Below are positions 45,004 through 54,375 of a stretch of DNA of 64,000 nt, piece by piece (positions within the stretch are counted from its first letter, which is position 1; the number at the start of each line of letters is the position of its first letter). Source of the stretch: SHVO01 sp041906145 (GTDB taxonomy: Bacteria > Pseudomonadota > Alphaproteobacteria > Rhodospirillales > Rhodospirillaceae); assembly GCA_041906145.1 (NCBI GenBank), contig JAYRJU010000002.1, positions 632,177 through 696,176 on the forward strand. The letters run 5' to 3'. The position numbers were made by a program, and so were the translations under genes. The notes below the pieces were generated by a model that was not told where the DNA came from, did no database searches, and saw nothing but the letters and a program-made list of their open reading frames with translations.

Positions 45004-46524
45004 ATGAACCATCCTACAGGTAACATCGCTATCGTACTGTTTTTCCTAGTGATCGCCGCGACACTAGCAATCACGTATTGGGCGCAGAAACGCAGCAAGT
45101 CGACCGCCGAGCTCTATGCCGCGGGGGGCAAGATCAAGCCATGGCAAAACGGTTGGGCCATCGCAGGCGATCTCTTGTCGGCTTCGACGTTCCTGGGCGG
45201 CGCCGGCATGTTTTTCTCAGCCGGATACGATTCCACGATCTATACCTTCGGCCCGCTCATTGGCTTCGTGATCATGCTCGCGTACATCGCGGGCCCCATG
45301 CGCCGTCTAGGCCGCTTCACGTTCGTTGACGCGGCCGCGACACGCCTGTCGCCGGTTCCTATCCGCATCGTGGGCGCGGTCAGCGCCTTGGCTGTCACTC
45401 TAATGTATTTGATCGGTCAGATGCTCGGCGCCGGCGGCTTGATCGAGATCCTGTTCGGAATACCGTACAATATTTCCGTGATCATCATCGGCGCGCTGAT
45501 GGTGATCTATGTCGCTTTCGGCGGCATGCTGGCCACGACATGGGTGCAGCTCATCAAGGCATTCATCCTCACCGGTGGCATGATGTTCGTTTCCTTCCTA
45601 TGCTTGGCGCAAACCGGCTTCAGTATGGATACCCTTTATGCCCGCGCCGGCGAGGTGCACGCCTTGGGCGCATCACTTTTCCTCCCCGGCGGCATGAAGC
45701 TATCTTCGATCGAGGCGACCTCGCTGCTTCTGGCGTTCGTTCTGGGTATTCCCGGCATGCCTCATATCCTGATGCGCTTCTTCACTGTGCCGGATGCTAC
45801 GGCGGCTCGCCGTTCGCTGGTCATCGGGATGTCGGTGGTGGGCGTGGTCTACTACCTTGTGTTCTTCATCATTGCGCCGTCGGGCGTGGCCTTCCTGACT
45901 AACAATCCGGACTTTATGGCACCTGGCGGCGGCGTGCCCGGTGGTTCGAACATGGTGGCATTGCACTTGGCCCGTTATCTCGGCGGCGACGCGCTGCTTG
46001 GGATCATGGCTGCGGCCGCCTTCGCGACGATCCTCGCCGTGGTGGCCGGGCTCACCGTCGCCGCGGCGTCGTCGATTTCACACGATCTCTATTCAAAAGT
46101 GATCGCCCGCGACAACCCGTCTGAAAAGCGCGAGCGCATGATCTTTCGCGTGTCGAGCGTCGTGATTGGCACCATCGGTATAGCGCTTGGTATTGCCTTC
46201 GAGGGACAGAATATTCTCTTCCTTACCGGTCTCGTGTTCGCCATCGCGGCCAGCGCCTGTTTCCCGATCTTGGTGATGGCCATGTTCTGGTCGCGCCTCA
46301 CGACGGCAGGGGCGGTTGCCGGTGGATTTACAGGTCTAATACTGTCGGTGGGGCTTATCATTGCGGGTCCGAGCGTTTGGGTGCAGATTCTGGGTCACAC
46401 AGCGCCGATCTTTCCGCTCAGCCAGCCGACGATCGTGTCGGCGCCGTCGGCGTTTATCGTCATGATCGTGGTGTCTCTGTTGACACGCGAAACCGCCACG
46501 CTGGCCGCGCAGCGCGCAGCCTAG
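45004..46524 (+). CDS. actP: Sodium:solute (acetate-type) symporter
   Basis: A 506-residue member of the sodium:solute symporter family, close to ActP, which imports acetate, glycolate and other short carboxylates. Typical features are a leading YAAGGKIKPWQNGWAIAGD, the SASTFLGGAGMFFSAGYD helix (substrate/Na), about 13 membrane segments and the AAAFATILAVVAGLTVAAAS motif. It forms an operon with the DUF485 gene and ends in a perfect terminator. Acetate specificity is inferred by family; the deacetylase next door would produce acetate. Confidence 0.9.
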   Translation: MNHPTGNIAIVLFFLVIAATLAITYWAQKRSKSTAELYAAGGKIKPWQNGWAIAGDLLSASTFLGGAGMFFSAGYDSTIYTFGPLIGFVIMLAYIAGPMRRLGRFTFVDAAATRLSPVPIRIVGAVSALAVTLMYLIGQMLGAGGLIEILFGIPYNISVIIIGALMVIYVAFGGMLATTWVQLIKAFILTGGMMFVSFLCLAQTGFSMDTLYARAGEVHALGASLFLPGGMKLSSIEATSLLLAFVLGIPGMPHILMRFFTVPDATAARRSLVIGMSVVGVVYYLVFFIIAPSGVAFLTNNPDFMAPGGGVPGGSNMVALHLARYLGGDALLGIMAAAAFATILAVVAGLTVAAASSISHDLYSKVIARDNPSEKRERMIFRVSSVVIGTIGIALGIAFEGQNILFLTGLVFAIAASACFPILVMAMFWSRLTTAGAVAGGFTGLILSVGLIIAGPSVWVQILGHTAPIFPLSQPTIVSAPSAFIVMIVVSLLTRETATLAAQRAA

Positions 46525-46542
46525 AGACCTGCGCCCAAGTGA

Positions 46543-46577
46543 AAGGCCACACACCCGGAAAGGTGTGTGGCCTTCTT
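46543..46577. terminator. Terminator between actP and the deacetylase gene
   Basis: AAGGCCACACACC (46543-46555) pairs perfectly over 13 bp with GGTGTGTGGCCTT (46562-46574), loop of six. It serves convergent genes on both strands. Confidence 0.88.
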
Positions 46578-46590
46578 CTCAACGCGGGCG

Positions 46591-47631
46591 CTACTGCGCG
46601 CCGGTCAGGAATTCGCTCAGGCAGCCACCGATGTCGGCGATGGCATAGCCGCCCTCCTGCACGGCGGCTGTGGGGAGCTTGAGTGCTTTCACGCCTTCAC
46701 CCACCATCCGAAAGCCCTTTTCACTGACGCGCAGGACTCCAATGGGGTCATTGGCATGGCCATCGAACCCGAGCGCCAGAATGAGGGCCTCGGCGCGGAA
46801 GGTTTGGATGGCCGATGTCGCGGCCTTCATGGCGGTGGCGAGTGCCTCGTCTCCCGCTCCGGGTTGAAGCACGATATTGAGATTTGCCCCGACACCGTCG
46901 CCGATACCGCGCTCATCTTCATACCCCGTGAAGAACGGATAATACGCATTTGGGTCCGCGTGGATCGACACGGTCATGACGTCGGAGCGCCCATAGAAGA
47001 TCGCCTGGGTGCCGTCGCCGTGATGAGCGTCGACGTCCAGCACCACTACGCGGCGGTACTTGGTGCGTAGGCGTTCGGCGGCGATCGCTGAATTGTTCAG
47101 ATAGCAGAAGCCGCTGGCCCGGTCCGAGCGGGCATGATGGCCCGACGGTCGGCACAACGCATAGGACAGCGTATCGCCCTCAAGGATCGCATCCGCCGCC
47201 GCGATGGCGGAGTGAGTGGACATAAGGCAGGACCGCCAGGTGTTCGGCCCGACGGGGACCGCCAGATCACCGAGATAGAAACCTGTGCGCGCGATCATAT
47301 TCTGCGACCGGCATTCATCTCGCGCGGGAATTCCCGGTGTGGCGCTCCAATAAGGGAATGTATTGGGCAGGACCTCCGGCCCGGCATTGGGAATGGATTG
47401 CCACCTGTCGAACGCTGTTTCGAGGAAGGAGAGATAACCCTGCGTATGCACCTTTAGTAAAGGCCCCAACCCAAAGTCCGGCGGCGTTTCGACCGTGATC
47501 CGCTTCTCATCTAGCGCCTTCAGCAGCGCATCCGTGCGCGCGGGAAGGTCGGTTGGTTTTGTAATGCGTCCGGCCCGCATGAACTGCAGCGGATTATGCA
47601 GCTGTTGGTCGGCATGGAAAAAAGCGCGCAT
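46591..47631 (-). CDS. Histone-deacetylase-family amidohydrolase (acetylpolyamine type)
   Basis: A 346-residue zinc deacetylase of the HDAC/AcuC/AphA superfamily. RPSGHHARSDRASGFCYLNN holds the catalytic His pair, LDVDAHHGDGTQAIFY the zinc ligands (Asp, His), and LALGFDGHANDP the third. Class members remove acetyl groups from acetyl-polyamines such as acetylputrescine or from acetyl-lysine. Next to ornithine cyclodeaminase and a proline dehydrogenase, an acetylated amine or N-acetyl amino acid is a fair guess for substrate. Confidence 0.92.
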   Translation of the reverse strand: MRAFFHADQQLHNPLQFMRAGRITKPTDLPARTDALLKALDEKRITVETPPDFGLGPLLKVHTQGYLSFLETAFDRWQSIPNAGPEVLPNTFPYWSATPGIPARDECRSQNMIARTGFYLGDLAVPVGPNTWRSCLMSTHSAIAAADAILEGDTLSYALCRPSGHHARSDRASGFCYLNNSAIAAERLRTKYRRVVVLDVDAHHGDGTQAIFYGRSDVMTVSIHADPNAYYPFFTGYEDERGIGDGVGANLNIVLQPGAGDEALATAMKAATSAIQTFRAEALILALGFDGHANDPIGVLRVSEKGFRMVGEGVKALKLPTAAVQEGGYAIADIGGCLSEFLTGAQ

Positions 47632-47661
47632 GAGCTATGGGTCCGTAACCACGTAAGAGTG

Positions 47662-48633
47662 TTAAGCTTTGAGATTGTCAGCGACGTAAGCAGCGAGCGC
47701 CAAATCCTCGAGCGCCGTTCCGACCGATTTGAAAAGCGTGATGTCGTTCGCCGCGGCGCGGCCGGCGTGCTTGCCGCGACACAGATCGAATAGGTCCGCC
47801 TTGATATCGCTCATCTGGATAACCCCATTTTTCAAGGGTTGCACGATATCGCCCGCTTCGTGACAGGCGCCGCCGCGGGTATCGACAAACACCGCCGCGC
47901 GGCGGATCGCGGTATCATCGGCCTCGCGCATCTGCGGCGTAAAACCGCCCACGAGATCGACATGGGCGCCGTCCTTCAGCCACTCGCCCTTCACCAGTGG
48001 CTCTTGCGCGAGCGTTGCCGAGCTGATGATGTCGGCACCGCGCACTGCCTCCTCAAGGTCGGTGGTCGCGGAGATCGATTTTTCGTCGTTGTAAAACGCG
48101 CGCAGGTGTTCAGCCATATTTGTGGCCATATCCGCCTCGCGATTCCAGATAGTGATGTCCGTGATCGGCCGCTCCGCGACGTGAGCTTTGACAAGATACG
48201 GCGCCAAGGAACCCGCGCCGATCATGGTGAGCTTTTTCGACTCCTTGCGCGAAAGAAAGCGTGACGCCAGGGCCGAGGCTGCAGCGGTGCGCCACGACGT
48301 GATGGCTGGCCCATCCAATGTTGCCTTTACTTCCCCGGTTGTGCCGGACAAAAGCAAATAAGTGCCCATGATCGTAGGCGCGGACCGTTTGGTGTTGTGC
48401 GGGAAAACCGATACGATCTTAATTCCGATATAAGCCGGGACGGCGCCAGCCGTGCTACCTTCGTGCCAGGCTGGCATCAATAGCAAAGTCGCCCGCTCGC
48501 CATCCGAACGCTCGATCGTGTGATGATGCCGGATCGGTGTGTTGATCTCGCTGCGGAAAGCGGCTTCCAAAACGTCCGCGACCTTGGACGGCGTCAATCC
48601 TGCCGCAATCTCCTTTGCGTTGATAGTTCTCAT
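47662..48633 (-). CDS. Ornithine cyclodeaminase / mu-crystallin family protein
   Basis: A 323-residue NAD-dependent enzyme; the ATG at 48633 or a GTG at 48645 may start it. It has a substrate-binding N-terminal part (HHHTIERSDGERATLLLMPAW) and a Rossmann domain with MIGAGSLAPYLVKAHV and DIISSATLAQEPLV, typical of OCD. True OCD converts L-ornithine to L-proline with loss of ammonia, which the PutA encoded downstream would oxidise further. Relatives act on alanine or other amino acids, so the substrate is inferred. It lies 30 bp upstream of the deacetylase in the same orientation. Confidence 0.88.
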   Translation of the reverse strand: MRTINAKEIAAGLTPSKVADVLEAAFRSEINTPIRHHHTIERSDGERATLLLMPAWHEGSTAGAVPAYIGIKIVSVFPHNTKRSAPTIMGTYLLLSGTTGEVKATLDGPAITSWRTAAASALASRFLSRKESKKLTMIGAGSLAPYLVKAHVAERPITDITIWNREADMATNMAEHLRAFYNDEKSISATTDLEEAVRGADIISSATLAQEPLVKGEWLKDGAHVDLVGGFTPQMREADDTAIRRAAVFVDTRGGACHEAGDIVQPLKNGVIQMSDIKADLFDLCRGKHAGRAAANDITLFKSVGTALEDLALAAYVADNLKA

Positions 48634-48784
48634 ACTGGCCCCCACTTATCAAAATGACCGCCACGATATCCTACGGTCTTAAAAACGCGATTCTATACAT
48701 GCGCCCGCCTGCGAAACATTCTCCAAAGTCGGCTGCATAATAAACAAGCAATTTGCCGTTTCGCCGCTCGGCCCGAAGGATCGT

Positions 48785-49342
48785 TTAGCGGCCGCCTCGC
48801 CCCGTACGGCGCTTGCCGGTCCTTTTCCGCGGTCTCTCATGATCGGCGACGCTTGGTTCGGGCTTCTTGGATGCCCCCGCCCCGGGAAGGGGGAAGGCGA
48901 TCTCGACCTTAACTTCCTCGATCACCGCGTAGGTGTGTGTTTCCCGCACGCCCGGCAGGCGGGTCAGGGTCTCGCCCAGGAAACGCCGGTAAGAGTCCAT
49001 ATCGGCGACACGGGCTTTAATCAAATAATCGAACCCGCCGGCCACCATGTGGCACTCCATGATCTCGGTGCGTTTGCGAACGGCGTTCGCGAATTCCTCG
49101 AACACGGCCGGCGTGGTTCTATCTAAGACGATCTCCACGAACACCAGCATCGCGCTGCCAAGTTTAGCCGGATCCAAAACGGCTGTGTAACCGATGATGT
49201 ATCCATTCTCCTGAAGTTGCCGCACGCGATGGAAGCACGCCGTCGGGCTCAAGTTCACGATCGCCGACAGTTCCGGGTTCGTCGCGCGGCCGTTTCGCTG
49301 AAGCGCATTCAGCAGTTTTAGGTCAATAGCGTCCAACACCAT
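48785..49342 (-). CDS. Lrp/AsnC-family transcriptional regulator
   Basis: A 185-residue Lrp-type regulator. The HTH LDAIDLKLLNALQRNGRATN with LSPTACFHRVRQLQENGYIIG is at about residues 3-55. The RAM domain follows (DYLIKARVADMDSYRRFL, then LPGVRETHTYAVIEEVK), with a basic tail KRTGKRRTGRGG. It lies just upstream (in transcription) of the OCD and deacetylase genes and divergent from the LysR and putA side, so it is the likely amino-acid-responsive switch for both. Confidence 0.92.
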   Translation of the reverse strand: MVLDAIDLKLLNALQRNGRATNPELSAIVNLSPTACFHRVRQLQENGYIIGYTAVLDPAKLGSAMLVFVEIVLDRTTPAVFEEFANAVRKRTEIMECHMVAGGFDYLIKARVADMDSYRRFLGETLTRLPGVRETHTYAVIEEVKVEIAFPLPGAGASKKPEPSVADHERPRKRTGKRRTGRGGR

Positions 49343-49524
49343 GATTAAGATTCTTCAGAAAAAGTCAGAAGATGTAGAATAATAATGGAATAATATAGCC
49401 ATATAAAGACGTTAGTTCAGAGTTACTGGCAAAAAACGAAAGTACATTTAGGAAGGAAATACACATAATAAGCCGGTTCCGCTTGGATCGCGGGAACCAT
49501 GAGAACCGGGGAGACAGGGATCCA

Positions 49525-50484
49525 ATGGAGTGTCAGGCCTTCATGCGGAAGCGATTACTGCCGTTGAATCCACTGCGCGCCTTTGAGGCGACCGCGCGTT
49601 ACCTGTCGATTTCTCGCGCCGCGAGCGAACTGAACGTGACCCCTGGGGCTGTCAGTCACCAGATCCGCGTCCTTGAGGATGAACTGAATGTGATGCTGTT
49701 TGAGCGCAGCCCCGGTCAACTGAAGTTGACCGCTCACGGACTCGCACTACAACCGTCGATCTCGGCGGCTTTTGATTCGATTGCTGAAGCATCCGCCTTC
49801 GTCTCGCGGCAGAAAACGGGCGGCGATCTTTCCCTCAATTGCGGCCAGGCCTTGGCGTCCTACTGGCTGCTCCCGCGCCTCAACAATTTTACGAAATTCT
49901 ATCCCAGCATTCGTTTGAAACTAAGCGCTGTGGGCGATGACACCAGTGTCGCGCCGGACTCCAGCGATCTCACGATTTCCTTCGGCGATGGAAATTGGCC
50001 ACAGTTCTACACGCGTCTATGGACGCATACTGTGCTGGTGCCTGTGTGTAGCCCGACCATCTTGAACGTGAATCCTCTGCGCGCGCCTCAGGACCTTGCA
50101 AATCACACCATCATTCACAGCGACGCGGGCGGTGAATGGCACCGGTGGCTCAGTGCGGCGCACATGCCCACCACAACGGGCAAGCGTCATTTCAATTTGT
50201 CCAACACCCATTTGGCCATCGAGGCTGCCATCCATGGCCACGGCATCGCCCTGTGTGAAGTGATGACCGTGGCAAGCCTTATTGAGGACGGTCGCCTTAT
50301 GACCCCGTTCGCGCGGACCATTCCAAGTCAGTCGTCGTTTTACATCGTATGCAAAAACGAGCTTCGGAACAGCGCGCCTGTCCGTGCCTTCAGCCAATGG
50401 CTGGCTGGCGAGCTGACTGAAAAGTCACCCGCCGAGGATATTCCGGCCGTGCAGAAGGCACCCAAACGCGCGCGGCGCCAGTGA
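49525..50484 (+). CDS. LysR-family regulator, GcvA type
   Basis: A 319-residue regulator. The ATG at 49525 follows AGGGATCCA; a TTG at 49483 is in frame upstream. The HTH LNPLRAFEATARYLSISRAA with LNVTPGAVSHQIRVLEDEL is at about residues 9-60, and the effector domain has LALASYWLLPRLNNF and HSDAGGEWHRWL. The gene immediately precedes putA (52-bp gap) in the same direction and probably controls it. Confidence 0.92.
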   Translation: MECQAFMRKRLLPLNPLRAFEATARYLSISRAASELNVTPGAVSHQIRVLEDELNVMLFERSPGQLKLTAHGLALQPSISAAFDSIAEASAFVSRQKTGGDLSLNCGQALASYWLLPRLNNFTKFYPSIRLKLSAVGDDTSVAPDSSDLTISFGDGNWPQFYTRLWTHTVLVPVCSPTILNVNPLRAPQDLANHTIIHSDAGGEWHRWLSAAHMPTTTGKRHFNLSNTHLAIEAAIHGHGIALCEVMTVASLIEDGRLMTPFARTIPSQSSFYIVCKNELRNSAPVRAFSQWLAGELTEKSPAEDIPAVQKAPKRARRQ

Positions 50485-50535
50485 ACCCCCGGCGATACAG
50501 CCGCTAGCAACGGCCGCCCCGCATGCGGGCGAGCC

Positions 50536-53500
50536 ATGTGCCGAATTTTAGAAAGAAACCGCGTGAATATCGATATCGTTGAACAGCAGTTTTCGCCTTT
50601 GCGCTCATTGCACCGTGCCGATGAGACGGACGTCCTGTCGCGCCTGTTGCCGGGCGCCCGCTTTACGCCGAGCGAACAAGACGCGGTGAAAGCGTGCGCC
50701 GCCGTCCTGATGGGAGGCCTTCGGGATGCGGCATTGCGCGGTGACTTGCTCGAGCGGTTCCAGCACGAGTATCAGCTTTCGAGCCGGGAAGGCGTTGCAT
50801 TGATGCGTCTCGCCGAAGCGCTGTTGCGCATTCCCGACAGCAGCACGGCCTATGCGTTGGTCCGCGATAATATTTCGGATAGTGACTGGGGCAGCCACCG
50901 CGGTCATTCGGCGTCTTCGCTCGTCAATGCCGCGACGTTTTCACTCGAGAAGTTCAGCAACATCCTGAACGCAGCTATAGACCAGCCGAACAGCCTGAGC
51001 GCCGCCATCGCCAGGATGGGCACCCCCGTAGCAAAGCATGTCCTTCAGCTGTCGTTGAGCCTGATGGGGCAGCGGTATGTCTTCGCCGAGACGATCGATG
51101 TCGCCGTGAGAAGGGCGGCGCGGTCCAACACCTACAGTCATTCCTTTGACATGCTTGGGGAATCCGCTCGCACCGCGGCCGATGCCCGACGTTACTTTGA
51201 CTCGTACGCGGCGGCGATCGAGACCGTCGGCAAATGGCGCTCGCAAACGCCATTGCCGTCTACGATCTCGATCAAGCTCTCAGCTTTGCACCCCCGCTAC
51301 GAGGTGAGTCAGGAGCGCCGCGTCGAAACGGAGCTGCTCAATCGGCTGATAGAGCTGCTTCGCCTTGCAAAGAATGTGCAGGTGCCGATTTGCGTCGATG
51401 CCGAGGAGGCCGATCGCCTGGAGCTGTCGCTGCGCCTGTTCAGGAAGTTGGCGAAAGATCCGGCTGCCGCCGGCTGGGAAGGCCTAGGGCTCGCCGTGCA
51501 AGGCTATCAAAAGCGTGCATCCGCCGTAATTGGGTGGCTTGAGGAACTGGGCGAGCAGGTCAATTCCCGCTTCGCGGTGCGCCTGGTCAAGGGCGCCTAC
51601 TGGGACGCCGAGATCAAACGTTGCCAGGAACGCGGTCTCACCGACTACCCGGTGTTCACACGTAAGGCGGCGACCGACGTTTCGTATCTTTCGTGCGCCC
51701 GGCAGATGCTGCAGTCGGATCATATCTATCCAGCTTTCGCCACGCACAACGCACGCACCGTGGCGAGCATTGTTCAGCTGGCCGGCAAACGCCGCTCCTT
51801 CGAGTTCCAAAGGCTCCAAGGAATGGGCGATGGACTCTACGAAACGCTCTGGGAGACCGATCCCAGTTACAGCTGCCGCCTCTACGCGCCGGTCGGTCCG
51901 CAAAAGGAATTGCTGTCCTACCTTGTGCGCAGGCTGCTTGAAAACGGCGCGAACACGTCGTTCCTGAAACAAGCTATCGAGGGCAATGAGGCGGAAGCTC
52001 TTGCCGACCCCGTCGCGCAAGTTGAAAGCCTAAAGCTCACGCGGCATCCCGCAATTCCACTTCCTATTAATCTTTTCGGGCCTAAGCGGAGTAATTCTAT
52101 GGGCGTTGACTTGTCCGATGTGCAGACGATTAGCGATCTGAACGTCGGGTTTGACCGTTATTGGCGTGCGGGTTGGAAAGCGCATTCGCTCGTGGCGGGC
52201 CGGCGCCGTGAAGGCGCCACCGTAGAGGTCAAAGATCCTGCTAACAACGCGCGCATTGTCGGTACCGCCGGTCTGGCATCCATGAACGACGTCGCTTCCG
52301 CGCTAGCTGAGGCGGAGCGCGGGTTTGGCGGTTGGTCCAATGTCGCCGTCGGCGAGCGCGCCCGCTGTCTCAACAAAATGGCCGACCTGATCGAGAAGAA
52401 TCGGATCGAACTCATGGCGCTCTGCATCCGGGAAGCGGGCAAGACCATTCCCGATGCGCTGGCCGAGATCCGCGAGGCGGTGGATTTCTGCCGGTACTAC
52501 GCAGCATGCGCCGAGAAGGAATTCCAGGCCATCAGCCTTCCCGGACCGACCGGCGAGCGGAATGAACTCTCGCTGGCGGGCCGCGGCCTGTTCGTCTGTA
52601 TCAGTCCTTGGAATTTTCCGCTCGCGATTTTCACGGGGCAAGTTGCTGCCGCGGTGGTCGCCGGCAATTCCGTCATCGCGAAACCGGCGCCTCAAACGCC
52701 GCTCATCGCATTCCGTGCCGTGCAACTGTTCCACGAAGCAGGCGTGCCGGCGAATGTGCTGCAATTGCTGCTCGGAGGTGCCGACATTGGACGCCATCTT
52801 GTTGAAAGCCCGTTGACATCTGGCGTCGCTTTCACGGGGTCCACCGAAGCAGCACGCCATATCCAGACAAGTCTGATTTCCCGGCCCAATAGCGCCATAA
52901 CGCCGTTTATCGCCGAAACTGGCGGCATCAACGTGATGATTGCAGATAGTTCGGCCTTGGCCGAGCAATTGGTGGCGGACGTGATCACGTCCGGCTTCCA
53001 GAGTGCGGGGCAACGCTGCTCTGCGCTACGTCTGCTCTATCTGCAGGAAGATACGGCGGATCATGTGATCGATATGTTGATCGGCGCCATGGACGAACTC
53101 ACCATCGGCGATCCCGCGGATATAGCGACCGACGTCGGGCCGGTGATCGACGCCGCCGCGCGCGACCGGTTGTCCAATCACGTCAATACCGGAAAGTATC
53201 CCGTCATTCATAAGCGCAGCTTGGAGGAGCGCCACGCCGCGGGCACGTTCTTCGCGCCGCACCTGCTTCGCGTCGCGGAAACTGAACTCGACCGTGAAGT
53301 GTTTGGTCCCGTTGTTCATGTGAAACGCTGGAAGTCCGGTTCGCTTGAATCCGTATTCGACGACGTCAACCGCTCCGGCTACGGTTTGACCTTGGGTCTC
53401 CATTCGCGGATATCGGCCAACGTAGAGGTCGCGAAGCGCAAAGCGCGGGTTGGCAATCTTTACGTAAATCGGTCGATGATCGGCGCTGTCGTTGGGTCGC

Positions 53501-53658
53501 AGCCGTTTGGCGGTGAGGGGTTGTCCGGCACAGGTCCGAAGGCCGGCGGGCCGCGTTACCTTTCACGCTTCGCAACCGAACGAGCGTTGTCGGTGGATAC
53601 CACCGCGGCGGGCGGCAATGCTGCGCTGATGGCCGGTTTCGACGACACGGCCGTTTGA
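50536..53658 (+). CDS. putA: Bifunctional proline dehydrogenase / glutamate-semialdehyde dehydrogenase
   Basis: A 1040-residue PutA that oxidises proline to glutamate in two coupled steps. The proline dehydrogenase barrel (about 150-480) has AIETVGKWRSQ, ISIKLSALHPRYE, RLVKGAYWDAEIKR and FATHNARTVASIV. The aldehyde dehydrogenase half (about 530-1020) has Glu794 in IAETGGINVM and the catalytic Cys828 in SAGQRCSALRLL. There is no N-terminal ribbon-helix-helix, so it does not self-regulate as in E. coli, which leaves control to the adjacent LysR or Lrp. A GTG at 50563 could be an alternative start. Confidence 0.95.
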   Translation: MCRILERNRVNIDIVEQQFSPLRSLHRADETDVLSRLLPGARFTPSEQDAVKACAAVLMGGLRDAALRGDLLERFQHEYQLSSREGVALMRLAEALLRIPDSSTAYALVRDNISDSDWGSHRGHSASSLVNAATFSLEKFSNILNAAIDQPNSLSAAIARMGTPVAKHVLQLSLSLMGQRYVFAETIDVAVRRAARSNTYSHSFDMLGESARTAADARRYFDSYAAAIETVGKWRSQTPLPSTISIKLSALHPRYEVSQERRVETELLNRLIELLRLAKNVQVPICVDAEEADRLELSLRLFRKLAKDPAAAGWEGLGLAVQGYQKRASAVIGWLEELGEQVNSRFAVRLVKGAYWDAEIKRCQERGLTDYPVFTRKAATDVSYLSCARQMLQSDHIYPAFATHNARTVASIVQLAGKRRSFEFQRLQGMGDGLYETLWETDPSYSCRLYAPVGPQKELLSYLVRRLLENGANTSFLKQAIEGNEAEALADPVAQVESLKLTRHPAIPLPINLFGPKRSNSMGVDLSDVQTISDLNVGFDRYWRAGWKAHSLVAGRRREGATVEVKDPANNARIVGTAGLASMNDVASALAEAERGFGGWSNVAVGERARCLNKMADLIEKNRIELMALCIREAGKTIPDALAEIREAVDFCRYYAACAEKEFQAISLPGPTGERNELSLAGRGLFVCISPWNFPLAIFTGQVAAAVVAGNSVIAKPAPQTPLIAFRAVQLFHEAGVPANVLQLLLGGADIGRHLVESPLTSGVAFTGSTEAARHIQTSLISRPNSAITPFIAETGGINVMIADSSALAEQLVADVITSGFQSAGQRCSALRLLYLQEDTADHVIDMLIGAMDELTIGDPADIATDVGPVIDAAARDRLSNHVNTGKYPVIHKRSLEERHAAGTFFAPHLLRVAETELDREVFGPVVHVKRWKSGSLESVFDDVNRSGYGLTLGLHSRISANVEVAKRKARVGNLYVNRSMIGAVVGSQPFGGEGLSGTGPKAGGPRYLSRFATERALSVDTTAAGGNAALMAGFDDTAV

Positions 53659-53661
53659 GGA

Positions 53662-54066
53662 GTGACTGGTATATGTAAGGGAGGAGGGGTGGAAGAAATC
53701 GTGATCGATGTGCCCCCCGCGTTCGCAAAGAAAGCGACCATCGACGAGCGCCACTATAAGGAGCTGCGCGCGGAATCGACGAAGGATCCGCTCACCTTCT
53801 GGCGCGAAGCGGGCCGCCGGCTCGACTGGATCACGCCCTATTCCAAACTGAAGGATGTGTCCTTCGACGAGAAGGACCTGCACATCGGCTGGTATTACGA
53901 CGGCACATTGAATGCGAGCTACAACTGCCTCGACCGTCACTTGGCGCAGCGCGGCAACAAGATCGCGATCATCTGGGAAGGCGACGATCCGAAAGAGTCC
54001 AAGAACATCACCTATAACGAGCTGCACGAAGCCGTGTGCCGCCTCGCAAACGTTCTGAAGGCGTAA
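53662..54066 (+). pseudogene. acsA: Truncated acetyl-CoA synthetase (N-terminal part only)
   Basis: The 134-codon frame, three bp after putA, matches the ACS N-terminal domain closely: WREAGRRLDWITPYSKLKD, DLHIGWYYDGTLNASYNCLD and EGDDPKESKNITYNELHEAV. It ends in LANVLKA-stop where the full enzyme continues for about 500 residues. Neither the AMP-binding P-loop nor the acetyl-lysine domain is present anywhere downstream. The gene is therefore a 3'-deleted remnant; the start (GTG at 53662 or 53689) is uncertain. A long hairpin covers the break. Confidence 0.85.
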
Positions 54067-54093
54067 AATGCGGGCGTTTTACTGAATGTTTGC
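54046..54093. repeat. Long hairpin at the acsA breakpoint
   Basis: GCAAACGTTC (54046-54055) pairs with GAATGTTTGC (54084-54093). Nested inside, GTAAAATG pairs with CGTTTTAC (54063-54070 and 54075-54082, one G-T pair). The structure begins within the last acsA codons and spans the stop. It may be a recombination scar or a terminator without a T-run. Confidence 0.5.
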
Positions 54094-54147
54094 GGGTATA
54101 TTCCGCATTGTGGCGACGAAAGCGGTTAAAACATAAAGGGATATCCA

Positions 54148-54345
54148 ATGGCTTTTGAAAGGCAGACGCTTGCTGAGGCGGGACAGCTACTGTCCCAGCA
54201 TGGCAATTCTGCGCGTGCTGTGGCTGAGACTCATCTGCGGAGTTCCGAAAACGTCGGCGACGCGGGTAAAGTCGAATACTGGAGGTCAGTCGTACACACA
54301 ATCGATCTGCTATCGAACCCACCTAAAGACTACTGCCCGCTTTGA
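54148..54345 (+). CDS. Small protein of unknown function
   Basis: Sixty-five residues from an ATG with AGGGAT six bases ahead. It is mainly helical (LAEAGQLLSQHGNSARAVAE, then GKVEYWRSVVHTIDLLS). It lies between the acsA remnant and the second COG4315-like gene. Unrecognised; coding status is likely but not certain. Confidence 0.5.
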   Translation: MAFERQTLAEAGQLLSQHGNSARAVAETHLRSSENVGDAGKVEYWRSVVHTIDLLSNPPKDYCPL

Positions 54346-54375
54346 TGTCAGGTTCGTCACTGAGGAAGAATAAAC

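Noticed and set aside
49343..49440. Operator for the second Lrp gene in the AT-rich region upstream
   Set aside because: Only short imperfect inverted repeats (TCTTC ... GAAGA) are visible; too weak to list as a site.
54046..54093. Integron attC site
   Set aside because: The palindrome lacks the RYYYAAC/GTTRRRY core pair and no integron integrase is seen.
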